Assembly: GCA_963717385.1 (NCBI GenBank)
Contig: CAVQWE010000005.1
Location: forward strand, 292,033-356,032
DNA length: 64,000 nucleotides
Source: Sva-07 sp963717385
GTDB lineage: Bacteria; Actinomycetota; Acidimicrobiia; Acidimicrobiales; Ilumatobacteraceae
Direction of reading: 5' to 3'
Shown here: positions 21,242-31,946 of the stretch, in pieces
Numbering within the stretch: the stretch's first letter is position 1
Layout: each line of letters starts with the position of its first letter
The notes under the pieces: generated by a model
Told to the model about the DNA's origin: nothing
The model's input: the letters and a program-made list of their open reading frames with translations, nothing else
Database searches by the model: none
Made by a program: the position numbers and the translations under genes

Positions 21242-22902
21242 ATGACCGAACAGCAGGCCACGAACACCGATGTCGATGTCGTCATCGTCGGCGCGGGATT
21301 CGCCGGGATGTACCAACTGGTGCGGGCACGTCGAGCGGGCTTGAGCGCCGTGGTGCTCGAGACCGGCGATGACGTGGGCGGCACCTGGTATTGGAACCGG
21401 TATCCGGGCGCTCGCTGCGACATCCTCACCGTCGACTACTCCTACAGCTGGGACCCCGAGCTCCAAGACGAGTGGACCTGGTCCGAGCGTTACGCCACCC
21501 AGCCCGAGATCTTGCGCTACGCCCAGTTCGTCGCCGACAAGCACGACCTACGACGCGACATCCGCTTCACCACGCGGGTGACCTCGGCGGCATGGAACGA
21601 CGAGACCAACCGCTGGTCGGTCCACACCGACACCGGCAACGACGTCAGCGCACAGTTCTACGTGATGGCCACCGGCTGCCTCTCGATGCCCAAGGTCCCC
21701 GACATCGAGGGCACCGACCGGTACACCGGCGAGGTCTACTTCACCAACAGCTGGCCCCACGACGGCGTCGACTTCACCGGCAAACGCGTCGCCGTGATCG
21801 GCACCGGGTCGTCGGGCATCCAGTCGATCCCGATCATCGCGTCACAGGCCGATCAGCTCACGGTGTTCCAGCGCACACCCAACTTCTCGATCCCGGCGCA
21901 CAACGGCCCGATCGCCGAGGACCGCCTGGCCGAGTACCGCAAGGATCCCGCCGCGTACCGCGAAGAGGCCCGCCACTCGGGTATCGGCGTGCCGCGCACA
22001 CCACCGGAGATCGGCGCGTTCGACGTATCGGAGGAGGAGCGCCTCGCCGCGTACGAAGCGGTGTGGCAGCTCGGCGAACTCGCACACCTGCAGCCGTTCA
22101 ACGACATGGGCACCAACGCCGAGTCGAACGACACGATGCGTCGCTTCATCCACGGCAAGATCCGCGAGATCGTGAACGACCCCGACGTGGCCGACACGTT
22201 GTGCCCCACCAACCACTACTTCGCCACCAAACGCCCGTGCCTCGACTCGGGCTACTACGCCACCTACAACCTGCCCCACGTTCGCCTGGTCGACCTGCAC
22301 AAGCAGCCGATCGCCACGATCACCGAAACCGGCATCGAGCTGTCGGGCGAGCCGGCGGCGACAGCGAGTCGATGGAGTTCGACGCGATCGTCTTCGCCAC
22401 CGGGTTCGATGCGATGACCGGCGCGATCGTCGGCGTCGACATCACCGGCCGCGACGGCGAGTCGTTGCGCGACGCCTGGGCGCACGGGCCGCAGACCTAC
22501 CTCGGGCTGATGACGGTCGGCTTCCCGAACCTGTTCATGATCACCGGACCCGGCAGCCCATCGGTGCTGTCGAACATGATGGTGTCGATCGAACAACACG
22601 TCGATCTGATCACCGACACGATCCAGGACCTCCGCAACGACGACTTCGACACGATCGAGCCGACCGAACTCGCCCAGACCAGATGGGTGCAGCACAGCAA
22701 CGAGATCGCCGACCTGACCCTGCTGCCCACTGCGAACTCGTGGTACATGGGCGCCAACGTGCCTGGCAAGCCACAGGTGTTCCTGCCGTATCCGGGCGGT
22801 GTCGGCGGGTACCGCGAGATCTGCGACGAGGTCGTCGCCGGCGGCTACCTCGGCTTCACGCTACCGAGGGCGACGGCAAGACCCAGACCAACGACGGCGT
22901 GA
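21242..22902 (+). CDS. Baeyer-Villiger-type flavin monooxygenase, one frameshift
   Basis: This is a class B FAD/NADPH monooxygenase resembling cyclohexanone and phenylacetone monooxygenases, which turn ketones into esters or lactones. GAGFAGMYQL near residue 17, GGTWYWNRYPGARCD near 45 and IGTGSSGIQSIP near 188 are present. The fingerprint FxGxxxHxxxW reads YTGEVYFTNSW, with Phe 167 in place of the His. A missing base near 22370 breaks the frame. Restoring it leads to FDAIVFATGFDAMTG and the normal C-terminal domain. The ATG at 21242 follows a GAGGGGGA ribosome site. The end is uncertain: a second break near 22862 would extend the protein (TEGDGKTQTNDGVIRPLKP) to about 22940. Confidence 0.87.
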
Positions 22903-22941
22903 TCCGACCGTTGAAGCCCGACGTGCAGGCCATGTTGACCG

Positions 22942-23847
22942 ATGATGGCCGAACTCGACCTCCCACCATTGGAGACGATGGGCGTCGAAGGCGCCCGCGC
23001 GTTCATGGAGGCCTCCGGTGCCGGACTCCCGCCCGGGCCCGAGGTCGGCGAGATCGTCGATGGCACGCTCCCCGGCGCCGACGGCGCAACGCTGGAGTAC
23101 CGCCTGTACCGGCCGGCCACCGACGGGCCCCATCCGATCGCGGTGTACTACCACGGTGGCGGCTGGGTGCTCGGCAGCGCCACGTCGGACGATCCGCTGT
23201 GCCGCTACCTGTGCGTGAACTCGAACTCGATCGTCGTGTCGGTCAACTACCGACACGCGCCCGAGGCCCGGTTCCCCGCGGCGGCCGACGACGGTCTCGC
23301 GGCAGCGATCTGGATCGCCGAGCACGCCGAGGAACTCGGCGGCGTTGCGGGCGCAATCGCTGTCGCCGGTTGGAGCGCCGGAGCCAACGTCGCGGCGGTC
23401 ACCGCCCAGCAGGCCAAGCTCACCGGAGGCCCGACGATCTCGGGCCAGGTGCTGCTGTGCCCGGTCACCGACGGCACCACCGATCGGCAGTCGTACGCCG
23501 ACAACGCCGAGGGCTATGCGCTCACGATGGCGGTGATGAACTGGTTCTGGGATCACTACTGCGATCCCGCAGATCGCTCGAACCCCAAGGCCTCGCCGCT
23601 CCTCGGTGACCTCGCCGACCTTCCCCCGGCGCTGGTGATCACCTGCGAGTTCGACCCGCTGCGCGACGAAGGCAACGCCTACGCCGATGCGCTCGCATCC
23701 GCCGGCGTCCCTGTGCAGCACCTGCAGTGCCCCGGCCAGACCCACACGGCGATCCCGGCCGTCGACGCGATGGTCACCTCCGAATACGCCCGAGCGGCGA
23801 TGGCCGACGCACTGCGCAACTTCGCGGGCGTCCCCGTCGACGCCTGA
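22942..23847 (+). CDS. Alpha/beta hydrolase, hormone-sensitive lipase (HSL) family esterase
   Basis: This is a 301-residue esterase. The oxyanion-hole motif HGGGW lies near residue 71, the nucleophile Ser in GWSAG near 154, the acid Asp in EFDPLRDEG and the His in GQTHTAI, giving a full catalytic triad. It belongs to the HSL/bHSL group, which cleaves short-chain and cyclic esters. It begins right after the Baeyer-Villiger-type enzyme, and together they suggest ketone to ester or lactone, then acid plus alcohol. Either the first or second ATG (22942 or 22945) could be used. Confidence 0.9.
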   Translation: MMAELDLPPLETMGVEGARAFMEASGAGLPPGPEVGEIVDGTLPGADGATLEYRLYRPATDGPHPIAVYYHGGGWVLGSATSDDPLCRYLCVNSNSIVVSVNYRHAPEARFPAAADDGLAAAIWIAEHAEELGGVAGAIAVAGWSAGANVAAVTAQQAKLTGGPTISGQVLLCPVTDGTTDRQSYADNAEGYALTMAVMNWFWDHYCDPADRSNPKASPLLGDLADLPPALVITCEFDPLRDEGNAYADALASAGVPVQHLQCPGQTHTAIPAVDAMVTSEYARAAMADALRNFAGVPVDA

Positions 23848-23940
23848 ACTGTCACAGTAGGCCCGGCACCGTGTGACGGTTGGCTGGTGGACTGGGGCAT
23901 CCGAGCAACGATGTGACAGGCCCTCGGTAGCGTCGACAGG

Positions 23941-26933
23941 ATGGCTTCGCTGTCGCGGCACCGGCCTGCGCACGTTGCGCAGGGGACGTGGCGCAGCGGC
24001 GCGCTGCACGTTTGGGGCTGGAACGGCATCGACGCCGCACCGATGGCATGGCTCTACAGCGGGTTCCGCCACCTCGACGTCAACGGGCTCCGGACCGGCT
24101 GGCACGACACACCGGTCTCCTACGGAGCCATCGGACGACTGAGTCTCGACATCGACGAGCGGCCGGCGCTGCACGCCTCGTCAGTGCAGCTCGACGCGAT
24201 GGGCACTGCGGTGTGGTTGTCAGAGCTGCCCGAGCCCGAGTTCCTGTCCGACTCGCTCGCCTGGTTCGCCCGAGCGGCCGAGCTGGCCCGGCGCACCGTG
24301 TCGGCCGGGCGCATCACCCCGGTGATCGCCGACGAAGGCCCGTTCACCGTCGCCCGTTGGAAGCCGGTCACCGACGAGTCGATCGATGCCACCATCGTTG
24401 CGCTCGACGCCTCGATGCCGGCGATCTGCACGGCAGGGTCCGGGGTCGACGCCGCCGTCATCTACTCGCAGCTCGTCGACGGCATCGCCCGCGCCTTCCT
24501 GTTCCAGTACGGCTGGAAAGCCGACCTCGGGCGCCAACGCAAACCCGAGGTGCAAGTCCTGCGCGCCACATTCGCTGCACTCGCCAAACCCGACCACGTC
24601 GTGCGCGGCGGCACCGACGAGTTCGACGACGCATTGCGCCAACTCCGCGACGAACTCGATCGGCATCAACGCCGACTGGCGGGCGAACCCGTCGTCGTCC
24701 CGCGCATCCGACTCGTGATCTCCGACGACCCGGGCGACCCGTGGATCGTTCGCCTCGAACTCGTCGACGATCGCGACAGCGCCAGATGGTGCACCGCCAA
24801 CGACGTGTGGGATGCCAACCGACACCGCCGTCGAGGTCGCCAAGGGCGCCCAGCACCTCGACCGGCTGCACGAGCTCATCGGCGCCACCGTCGACCAGGT
24901 CAAGGTGATCCCCGGGCTCGCCGAACTCGCCCTCGAACACGAGCCGACGCAGGTCGAACTCGAACTCGACGTCGCCGAGGACTTCCTCGACATCGCCCCG
25001 GTCGAGCTGCAGCGGATGGGTGTCGAGCTGATCGGGCCCGAGCGGTTGATCCGCACCCGAGTGAGCATCAACGGCGAAGCAACGCCCTCCCCCGCTGACG
25101 ACCGCAAGAAGCAGTTCGGCAAGGAGGCCCTCGTCGAGTGGAAGATGGTGATCGGCTCCGAGGAGATCTCCGAAGCCGAGATCGCCCGGGCCGAAGAGCA
25201 GGGAGCCACCCTGCTGCACACCGGCCACCGTTGGGTTCGCATCGACGCCGACGAGCTGCGTCGCAAACGCGCCAAGCTCAACGAACTCCAGACCACCAAG
25301 ACCGTCGTCACCCCGATCGAGCTGCTGCGCCTGGCCAACGACGAGAGCCTCGGCGACGGCGAGTACGACGACGACGCCGAGCGCCCACCACTGATCACCG
25401 TGCACGGCGAGTTCGACGAGACCTCCAACGCCACCGAGGCCGACTGGGTCCGCAACCTGCTCGCAGGGCTCCCTGATGAACGTCTCGACGAGACCCGACG
25501 AATCGCCCGAGTTCGTTGGCGAACTGCGCCACTATCAGCGGCGCGGGCTGTCATGGCTCCAGTTCCTCGCCAAGCTCGGCCTCGGCGGTTGCCTCGCCGA
25601 CGACATGGGCCTCGGCAAGACCGCCACCACCCTCGCCCACCTCCTCGAACGCCCCGGCCCGCACCTGGTGGTCTGCCCGCTCAGCGTGGTGCGCAACTGG
25701 AGCCAGGAGGCAGCCCGCTTCACTCCGAAGCTCGACGTCACCATCCACCACGGCGCCAACCGCAAACAGGCTGCCGACGACGACACGCTCTTCACCACCG
25801 ACCCCGAACGCCAGATCGTGATCACCACCTACGGGCTGTTGCCACGCGACCTCGAACACCTCGGTGACATCGAGTGGTCCACGGTGGTGCTCGACGAAGC
25901 GCAGATGGTGAAGAACCCGAACACCAAAGCCGCCCGGGCGGTACGCCAGCTGCGTGCAGGCCAGAAGCTCGCTCTCACCGGCACACCGGTCGAGAACCGG
26001 TTGAGCGAGCTGTGGTCGATCCTCGATGCCGTCAACCCCGGTCTGCTCGGCAGCCTGCAGAAATTCCGTGAACGCTTCGGCACGCCGATCGAACGACACG
26101 GCGACGCCGATGCTGCCGCCCGACTCCGTCAGATCACCCAGCCGTTCATCCTGCGGCGCACCAAGGCCGACAAGCGTCTGCTGCCCGACCTGCCCGACAA
26201 GATCGAACAGATCGCTTACGCCAAACTCACCCGCGAGCAGGCCACCCTGTACCAGCAGGTGGTCGACCAGTTGCTCGTCGACGCCGAGCAAGCCAAGGGC
26301 ATGCGACGCCGCGGCCTCGTGCTCGCCGCGCTGATGCGGCTCAAGCAGATCTGCAACCATCCAGCCCACGCGTTGGGCGACGGCTCGCGTCTTGCGGGGC
26401 GCTCGGGCAAGCTGACGCGCTTCGACGAACTGGTCACCGACCTGCTCGACGCCGGCGAACGGGCGCTCGTGTTCACCCAGTTCCGGGAGATGGGCGAACT
26501 GTTGCGAACCCACGTCAGCGACCAGTTCCACTTCGACGCGCCGTTCCTGCATGGCGGCGTGTCGAGGCTCGGCCGCGACCGCATGGTCGACGCCTTCCAG
26601 GACGGCTCCGGCGCACCGATACTGCTCGTCTCGCTGAAGGCCGGCGGCACCGGGCTCAACCTCACCGCCGCCAGCCAGGTCATCCACTACGACCGCTGGT
26701 GGAACCCGGCGGTCGAAGACCAAGCCACCGACCGAGCCTGGCGCATCGGGCAGGACCGAACCGTCAACGTCCACAAGTTGGTCTGCGAGGGCACGGTCGA
26801 AGAACGCATCGGCGTCGTCATCGACGACAAACGAAAACTGGCCGAGTCGGTCGTGGGCACCGGTGAGGCCTGGCTGTCGGAGCTCTCGACCGACGAACTC
26901 CGCGACCTCGTGGTGTTGGAGATGGACTCGTGA
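23941..26933 (+). CDS. SNF2-family DEAD/DEAH-like helicase, two frameshifts
   Basis: This is a Swi2/Snf2-type ATPase of the bacterial HelZ-like group, about 995 residues when the frames are joined. The N-terminal half carries a domain of the SNF2-associated type, including EPVVVPRIRLVIS and FLDIAPVELQRMGVEL. The motor has the Walker A CLADDMGLGKTATT, the Walker B VVLDEAQMVKNPN and motif III LTGTPVENRLSELWSI. It ends with SLKAGGTGLNLTAAS and the arginine-finger region DQATDRAWRIGQ. Extra bases near 24815 and 25495 split the gene; skipping them joins the blocks. Its stop overlaps the SWIM gene (GTGA), the usual pairing for this helicase group. The cellular role is uncertain. Confidence 0.9.
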
Positions 26934-27625
26934 GCCGGCCGCGCAAACCCTTCGGGGCCAGTCATCCGGGCCGCCTGCCCGCCACCATGATCAAGGTGCT
27001 CGCCGCCGAGATGAGCGACCCATCTCGCCTGCGTCGCGGCAAGCAGTATGCGAAGGACGGCTCGGTGCTCGACATCGTGATCGATCCCGGCACCGTCACC
27101 TGCGAGATCCAGGGCTCGCGTGCGACGCCCTACATCGCCGTTGTTGCGGTGAAGCCCGGCGATGGCATGCCGCTGCGTCGCGACGTGAAGTTCACCTGTA
27201 CCTGCCCCGACGACGACAACTGGGACGGCTACGCATGCAAGCACGTCGTCGCCGCACTGTTCACCCTCAGCGACGAGTTCCTGATGGAACCCGGACTCCT
27301 CGATCTGTGGCGAGGACGAACCGCCGACGACCCCGACGACGGCCCGGATGATCACGACGGGGACGAGGACGACACCGATGACGACGAGCCGGAAGATCGA
27401 ACCGATCGGCGCAGAGGGCACCTCCGGCTCGTCGGCTCCGGCGAACGTTCGGCGCCTGAGCCGCCGCGCCCCGACCCCCTCATCGACCTCTTGCAGATTC
27501 CCGAAGGTGCAGTGCTGCCGGAGATCGGTGACATCGAACGGATCGAGCCCCTGTTGCCCCGCTCGCGCGAACTCTCGAACGTGCTGCGCGACGCCCTCGG
27601 CAACCTCCGCATCGAGTGGGACTGA
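26930..27625 (+). CDS. SWIM zinc-finger protein, partner of SNF2 helicase
   Basis: This is a 231-residue protein with one SWIM motif of the form CxCx(n)CxH: FTCTCPDDDNWDGYACKHVV near residues 85-104. The four ligands are complete. The N-terminus (RPRKPFGASHPGRLP) is basic, while the region after the finger is highly acidic (DDPDDGPDDHDGDEDDTDDDE, about 127-150). The GTG start at 26930 overlaps the helicase stop by 4 bp. SWIM proteins bind DNA or proteins, and this one probably works in a complex with the SNF2 motor. Confidence 0.88.
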   Translation: MSRPRKPFGASHPGRLPATMIKVLAAEMSDPSRLRRGKQYAKDGSVLDIVIDPGTVTCEIQGSRATPYIAVVAVKPGDGMPLRRDVKFTCTCPDDDNWDGYACKHVVAALFTLSDEFLMEPGLLDLWRGRTADDPDDGPDDHDGDEDDTDDDEPEDRTDRRRGHLRLVGSGERSAPEPPRPDPLIDLLQIPEGAVLPEIGDIERIEPLLPRSRELSNVLRDALGNLRIEWD

Positions 27626-27680
27626 GCACGCCCCGAGCCATGACTGACCCGGCTGGGCGGTCAGACGTACACTCTGCGTG

Positions 27681-28631
27681 ATGGTGCCCAATGCAGCTCA
27701 GGTGGCCGACGCGCTGCTCGCGAATGTCGACCGCGTCGTGCGCGGCAAGCGCGACGAGATCCGCCTCGCCCTCTGTTGCCTGTTGACCGAAGGCCATCTG
27801 CTCCTCGACGACGTTCCCGGAACCGGCAAGACCAGCCTCGCCAAGGCGATCGCCAATTCGATCGCCGGCACCTGGACTCGGGTGCAGTTCACCCCCGACC
27901 TGCTCCCGACCGACATCACCGGTGTGATGGTCTTCGACCAGCGATCCAGCACCTTCGCGTTCCGAGAAGGACCGGTGTTCACCAACGTCCTGATCGGTGA
28001 CGAGATCAACCGGGGAAGCCCCAAGACCCAGTCGGCCCTGCTCGAGGTGATGGAAGAGCGCCAGGTGACCGCCGACGGGGTGAGCCGGCCCGTGCCTCGC
28101 CCGTTCTTCGTCATCGCGACGCAGAATCCCCGCGACTTCCAGGGCACGTTCCCACTCCCCGACGTCCAGATGGACCGCTTCGCGATGCGCCTCACCCTGG
28201 GGTACGCCGACGCGGTCACCGAGGCATCGATCCTGGAAGGGTTCCATCGCCACCGGTCCGAGGACGACCTCGCCCCGGTCACCGACCCGGCCGAACTCGA
28301 CCGTGCGATCACCGAGATCGACGGCGTCCACGTGGCGTCATCGATCAACGAATACATCGTGCAGATAGCGAACGCCACTCGAGCGCACCCCGACCTCCGC
28401 CTCGGCGTGTCCACCCGGGGCACCCTGACCATGCTGCGCATCGCCCGAGCGTTCGCTGCCACCGATGGGCGCGACTTCGTCACCCCCGACGACGTCAAGT
28501 CGATCGCTGCCCCGGTCATCGCGCACCGGATGGCGCTCACCGCCGAGGCCGAGCTGCGAGGCGCTCGTGTCGAGTCGGTCTTGGCCGACATCGTCGATGA
28601 CGTCGCGGTGCCTCGTACCAGAGAGGGCTGA
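27681..28631 (+). CDS. MoxR-type AAA+ ATPase
   Basis: This is a 316-residue MoxR-family AAA+ chaperone, thought to help fold or assemble surface or redox complexes. The Walker A is DDVPGTGKTSL near residue 41 and the Walker B IGDEINRGSPKTQ near 105. Sensor 1 is IATQNPRDFQGTFPLPD, and the sensor 2 region is STRGTLTMLRIARA. ATG 27681 is preferred to the GTG one codon before. It is the first gene of a tight moxR-DUF58-transglutaminase operon, with a gap of one base before the DUF58 gene. Confidence 0.93.
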   Translation: MVPNAAQVADALLANVDRVVRGKRDEIRLALCCLLTEGHLLLDDVPGTGKTSLAKAIANSIAGTWTRVQFTPDLLPTDITGVMVFDQRSSTFAFREGPVFTNVLIGDEINRGSPKTQSALLEVMEERQVTADGVSRPVPRPFFVIATQNPRDFQGTFPLPDVQMDRFAMRLTLGYADAVTEASILEGFHRHRSEDDLAPVTDPAELDRAITEIDGVHVASSINEYIVQIANATRAHPDLRLGVSTRGTLTMLRIARAFAATDGRDFVTPDDVKSIAAPVIAHRMALTAEAELRGARVESVLADIVDDVAVPRTREG

Positions 28632-28632
28632 G

Positions 28633-29742
28633 GTGCTCACCCGGTCGGGCCTCGGCGCGGTCTTGAGCGCCGTCGTGCTCGCCGTTGCTGGCTGGTGGTG
28701 GAACTACGAAGAGATCGTGGCCGTCGCATTTGCGATCGTCGCCGTACTCCTCATTGCGATCTGGGTTTCGCAACGTCCGCTGCGTGCGAAGGTCACTCGC
28801 CGGCTCGTCGCCGTTCGCGTCCCGCGCGGGGATTCGATCGTCGTCGACTATCGGGTGCGCAACTCGACGCGATTCCGGTCCGGGCGCGCCACGATCATCG
28901 ACCGTTGCGGCGATGTCGAAGGGCGCGTCGAGGTGTCCCCCGTTGCGTCCAACTCCGAGTCGACCGTGACCGGCGCACTACCGACCAGACGGCGAGGGGT
29001 GTTCGACGTCGGTCCGTTCGAGATCGAGCGGATCGATCCGTTCTGGCTCACGGTCGGCCGGCGGCGCGACTCCGAGCGCAGCTCGGTGATCGTGCATCCC
29101 AAGATCTACGACCTCGTCGGGCCCCATGGGGCCGTTCGAGTCGTCGAGAACGAATCGGTGCTGCGTCGCGCCACCGCCGATCCGATGTCCGGATTCGTGT
29201 CGATGCGTGAATACGTCGCAGGCGACGACCCTCGGATGATCCACTGGCCCACCACGGCTCGTACCGGGACCCTGATGGTCCGAGAACACGTCGAAGTTCG
29301 CCGGCCCGAGTTCACGGTGGTACTCGACACTGCTCCGTCGGCCGGAACTGCCGACGATTTCGAGGAGGCGGTCGACGTGGCTGCCACGTTGAGCGTCCAT
29401 GCGATCCGAACAGGGCTCGACGTCGTGGTTCGAACCACCGACCGCGACCACGCCGGGCGGCCAACGCCACTGGTCAACGATGCGTCGATCCTCGACCTTC
29501 TCACACCGGTGCAACAGTCGGACAACGACACGTTGCTGCCGATCGCAGCGTTGTTCACCGGCGGCTTCGACCACTCGTCGGTGGTCTTCGTCACCGGGCC
29601 ATCGGGGCCGTCGAGCAAATTCGCGACCTCCGAGCGGATGTCGGTGGTCCGCATCGGGACCGGCGCAGTCGGCGGTCCCGGCATCGTGCTCGCGGCGCAC
29701 GATGCGCTCGAGTTCGTGCGCCGCTGGCGGTCGTGGGCATGA
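28633..29742 (+). CDS. DUF58 domain membrane protein
   Basis: This is a 369-residue protein with two TM segments at the N-terminus (about 5-45) and a DUF58 domain that includes a von Willebrand A-like region. The core signature is MREYVAGDDPRMIHWPTTARTG near residues 193-214, followed by REHVEVRRPEFTVVLDTAP, which holds the beginning of the vWA-like part. GTG 28633 starts one base after the MoxR stop. DUF58 proteins are the usual MoxR partner, and this operon keeps the classic order. The biochemical role is not known. Confidence 0.9.
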   Translation: MLTRSGLGAVLSAVVLAVAGWWWNYEEIVAVAFAIVAVLLIAIWVSQRPLRAKVTRRLVAVRVPRGDSIVVDYRVRNSTRFRSGRATIIDRCGDVEGRVEVSPVASNSESTVTGALPTRRRGVFDVGPFEIERIDPFWLTVGRRRDSERSSVIVHPKIYDLVGPHGAVRVVENESVLRRATADPMSGFVSMREYVAGDDPRMIHWPTTARTGTLMVREHVEVRRPEFTVVLDTAPSAGTADDFEEAVDVAATLSVHAIRTGLDVVVRTTDRDHAGRPTPLVNDASILDLLTPVQQSDNDTLLPIAALFTGGFDHSSVVFVTGPSGPSSKFATSERMSVVRIGTGAVGGPGIVLAAHDALEFVRRWRSWA

Positions 29743-31937
29743 CTGTCGAGATGAGTGTCGAGACGACTGATGAGACGACCGACCAGGTCACGGGCCAGGT
29801 CGCCGTCGAGCCAGCCGATGTCGGCCTGCTGCGGCTGCGCATCGCCGTCGTCGCGATCGGGTTCGTCATCGTCGGCGCCGGTGCAGGCGGCATCTTCGAC
29901 GAGCTGCAGCCGGTTCTGATCGCGGCGCCAGTGATACCGGCGCTGGTCGCTGTCTGGCTGATCCGCACGCGACCGCTCGTGCGTTGGACCGCCGCCGCAG
30001 CTGCGGTACTGGTCACTGTCGGCCTGGCCGTCGCCATCAGCGGCGGCTCCCCGAGCGACGTGGCCAAGGCCTTCAGTTCGGGTCTCCAAGGATTGCTGTC
30101 GACCGATTGGCCGAGCCCCACCCAACCAGACCTCATCGGAACGATGGCTGCGGTCCTGGCCACCTCGTGCGCAGTGGCAGCCGAGCTCGCTGCCCGCCGA
30201 CGATTCCATCTTGCTGCGCTGCTGCCGATGCTGCTCGCCGCGCTCGTCGTGGTCGGACTCAGCGCCCCGCTCGGGGTTCGATGGACATGGGTCATGGGCC
30301 TCATCGCCGTCTCGGTGGTCGTGGCGTTGCTACGACCCGACGCTTCCCTGCACGACCGGATGGTGCTGTTGCGTGGCGAGCGCCGCTTGATCCCGTTGCT
30401 TGCGCTCTCGCTCGTGCTGGTTGTCGTCGCCATGCTGCCCGTCGGGTTCGACGCTCGCGCCGACCCGCGCCGAAACGATCCCGCCGAACAGACTGCACCC
30501 TTGCTCGATCCCATCGAGGCGACACTTGCACTGCGGGCGCTCGAGCCGGCGAGGGATCTCCACGTCGTCACGATCGACGGCAACGGTGACATGCCGCTGC
30601 GATGGCGAACTGCGGCGCTGACGAGCTACGACGGGCGACGGTGGTCACCCAGTCTGACGCTGCGCCCGATCGGGTCGACGCTCGGTCCAGCAACCGGGCC
30701 CACGATCAGTGCTGACGTCACGTTTCTCGACGACAACCTCAGCCTGGTGCCCCTGCCCGGCAGCCCCGTGTCCGTCGGCACTGCGGTGGAGACCGACGCC
30801 GACCGCACCGTCGTGCGCCTCGCCGAGCGGCCGTCGACCGGCGATGTGGTCGCCATCGTGGCCAACGCGCCGTCGACCGCTGCCGACACCGAACTCGTTG
30901 GCGTTGCACCGCGCCTGGTCGACGAGTCGGTGTCGGGTCTCACCCAGTTGGCCGAGGGGCTCGCCGGTGACGGAACCCAGCTCGAACAACTGCGCCAGCT
31001 CGAAACGACGATGAGCGAGGACTTCGTGCTCGACAGCGACGTTCAGGGCGGCGGCCTCGAGCTGGCACTGCTCGACCGGTTCCTGCGCGACACCCAGCGC
31101 GGAACGACCGAGCAGTTCGCCACGTCGTTCGTGTTGCTGGCTCGCTCGTTGGGAATCGATTCTCGGGTCGCCACCGGCTTCGTCGCCGACGTCGGCACGA
31201 GCACAACCGACGCGGCCCCGGGTGATGGGCTGGTGTTGACGTCGTTGGACGCCGAGGTGTGGCCCGAGGTGCAACTCGACAACGGAACCTGGATCGCCTA
31301 CGACCCGGTGCCGCCCGACGAAGCAACCGATGGCGCGCCGCCACCGCCTGAACCACAGGTGCAGTCACCGGCCGCACCACAGCCTCCCATCGCTCCTCCG
31401 CCCGAGTCCGACAACGAGACCACCGACGATGACAACGACGACACGACGACAACCGACGACGCACTGTCGACGGCACTGACTTGGGCGTTGCGCGGAACCG
31501 TCGCCCTCAGTGTGATCCTGTTTCCGTTCGTGGTGGCTGCAGCGTTGATCCTCGGCGCGAAACATCGTCGCCGACGTCGACGGCTCGGCGCGTCGACGGC
31601 CGCCGACCGGATACGAGGCGCGTGGGCCTCGGCGACCGACGCGCTCGTCGATGCCGGGCTTCGAATCAGCACCGCCAACACCGATGCCGAGATCGCCGAC
31701 CATGGCGCCCAGCTCGCGCCGGTTGCGTCACCTGAGTTGCGACGCCTGGCGACGATGTCGAGTGCCGCCACCTTCGGGACTCCTCGTCACCCCGACCTCT
31801 TGGCGCAAGATGCAGTGACATGCCTCGACACGGTCGAGCAGGTGATCACCTCAGAGCGCACACGCTGGCAGCAGCTGCGGTGGCGCCTGAGCCTCCGGTC
31901 GTTGCGTCCGGCCACTCGATCGCCCGTCACCGACTGA
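29739..31937 (+). CDS. TgpA-like membrane protein with catalytically degenerate transglutaminase domain
   Basis: This is a 732-residue protein of the TgpA/DUF3488 type. Several TM segments lie between residues 25 and 235. A transglutaminase-like domain (about 400-530) faces outside, a Pro/Asp/Thr-rich linker follows, and one TM near 590 leads to a cytoplasmic tail. The domain is recognisable by EQFATSFVLLARSLGIDSRVATGF and the final AYDPVP. The catalytic Cys position (GYCEQF in active members) is Thr 457 here, and the His of the HAWPEV motif is Glu 506; the Asp 522 remains. It is therefore probably a non-catalytic binding or scaffold protein. It overlaps the DUF58 stop (ATGA). Confidence 0.88.
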   Translation: MTVEMSVETTDETTDQVTGQVAVEPADVGLLRLRIAVVAIGFVIVGAGAGGIFDELQPVLIAAPVIPALVAVWLIRTRPLVRWTAAAAAVLVTVGLAVAISGGSPSDVAKAFSSGLQGLLSTDWPSPTQPDLIGTMAAVLATSCAVAAELAARRRFHLAALLPMLLAALVVVGLSAPLGVRWTWVMGLIAVSVVVALLRPDASLHDRMVLLRGERRLIPLLALSLVLVVVAMLPVGFDARADPRRNDPAEQTAPLLDPIEATLALRALEPARDLHVVTIDGNGDMPLRWRTAALTSYDGRRWSPSLTLRPIGSTLGPATGPTISADVTFLDDNLSLVPLPGSPVSVGTAVETDADRTVVRLAERPSTGDVVAIVANAPSTAADTELVGVAPRLVDESVSGLTQLAEGLAGDGTQLEQLRQLETTMSEDFVLDSDVQGGGLELALLDRFLRDTQRGTTEQFATSFVLLARSLGIDSRVATGFVADVGTSTTDAAPGDGLVLTSLDAEVWPEVQLDNGTWIAYDPVPPDEATDGAPPPPEPQVQSPAAPQPPIAPPPESDNETTDDDNDDTTTTDDALSTALTWALRGTVALSVILFPFVVAAALILGAKHRRRRRRLGASTAADRIRGAWASATDALVDAGLRISTANTDAEIADHGAQLAPVASPELRRLATMSSAATFGTPRHPDLLAQDAVTCLDTVEQVITSERTRWQQLRWRLSLRSLRPATRSPVTD

Positions 31938-31946
31938 CGAAGCGTC

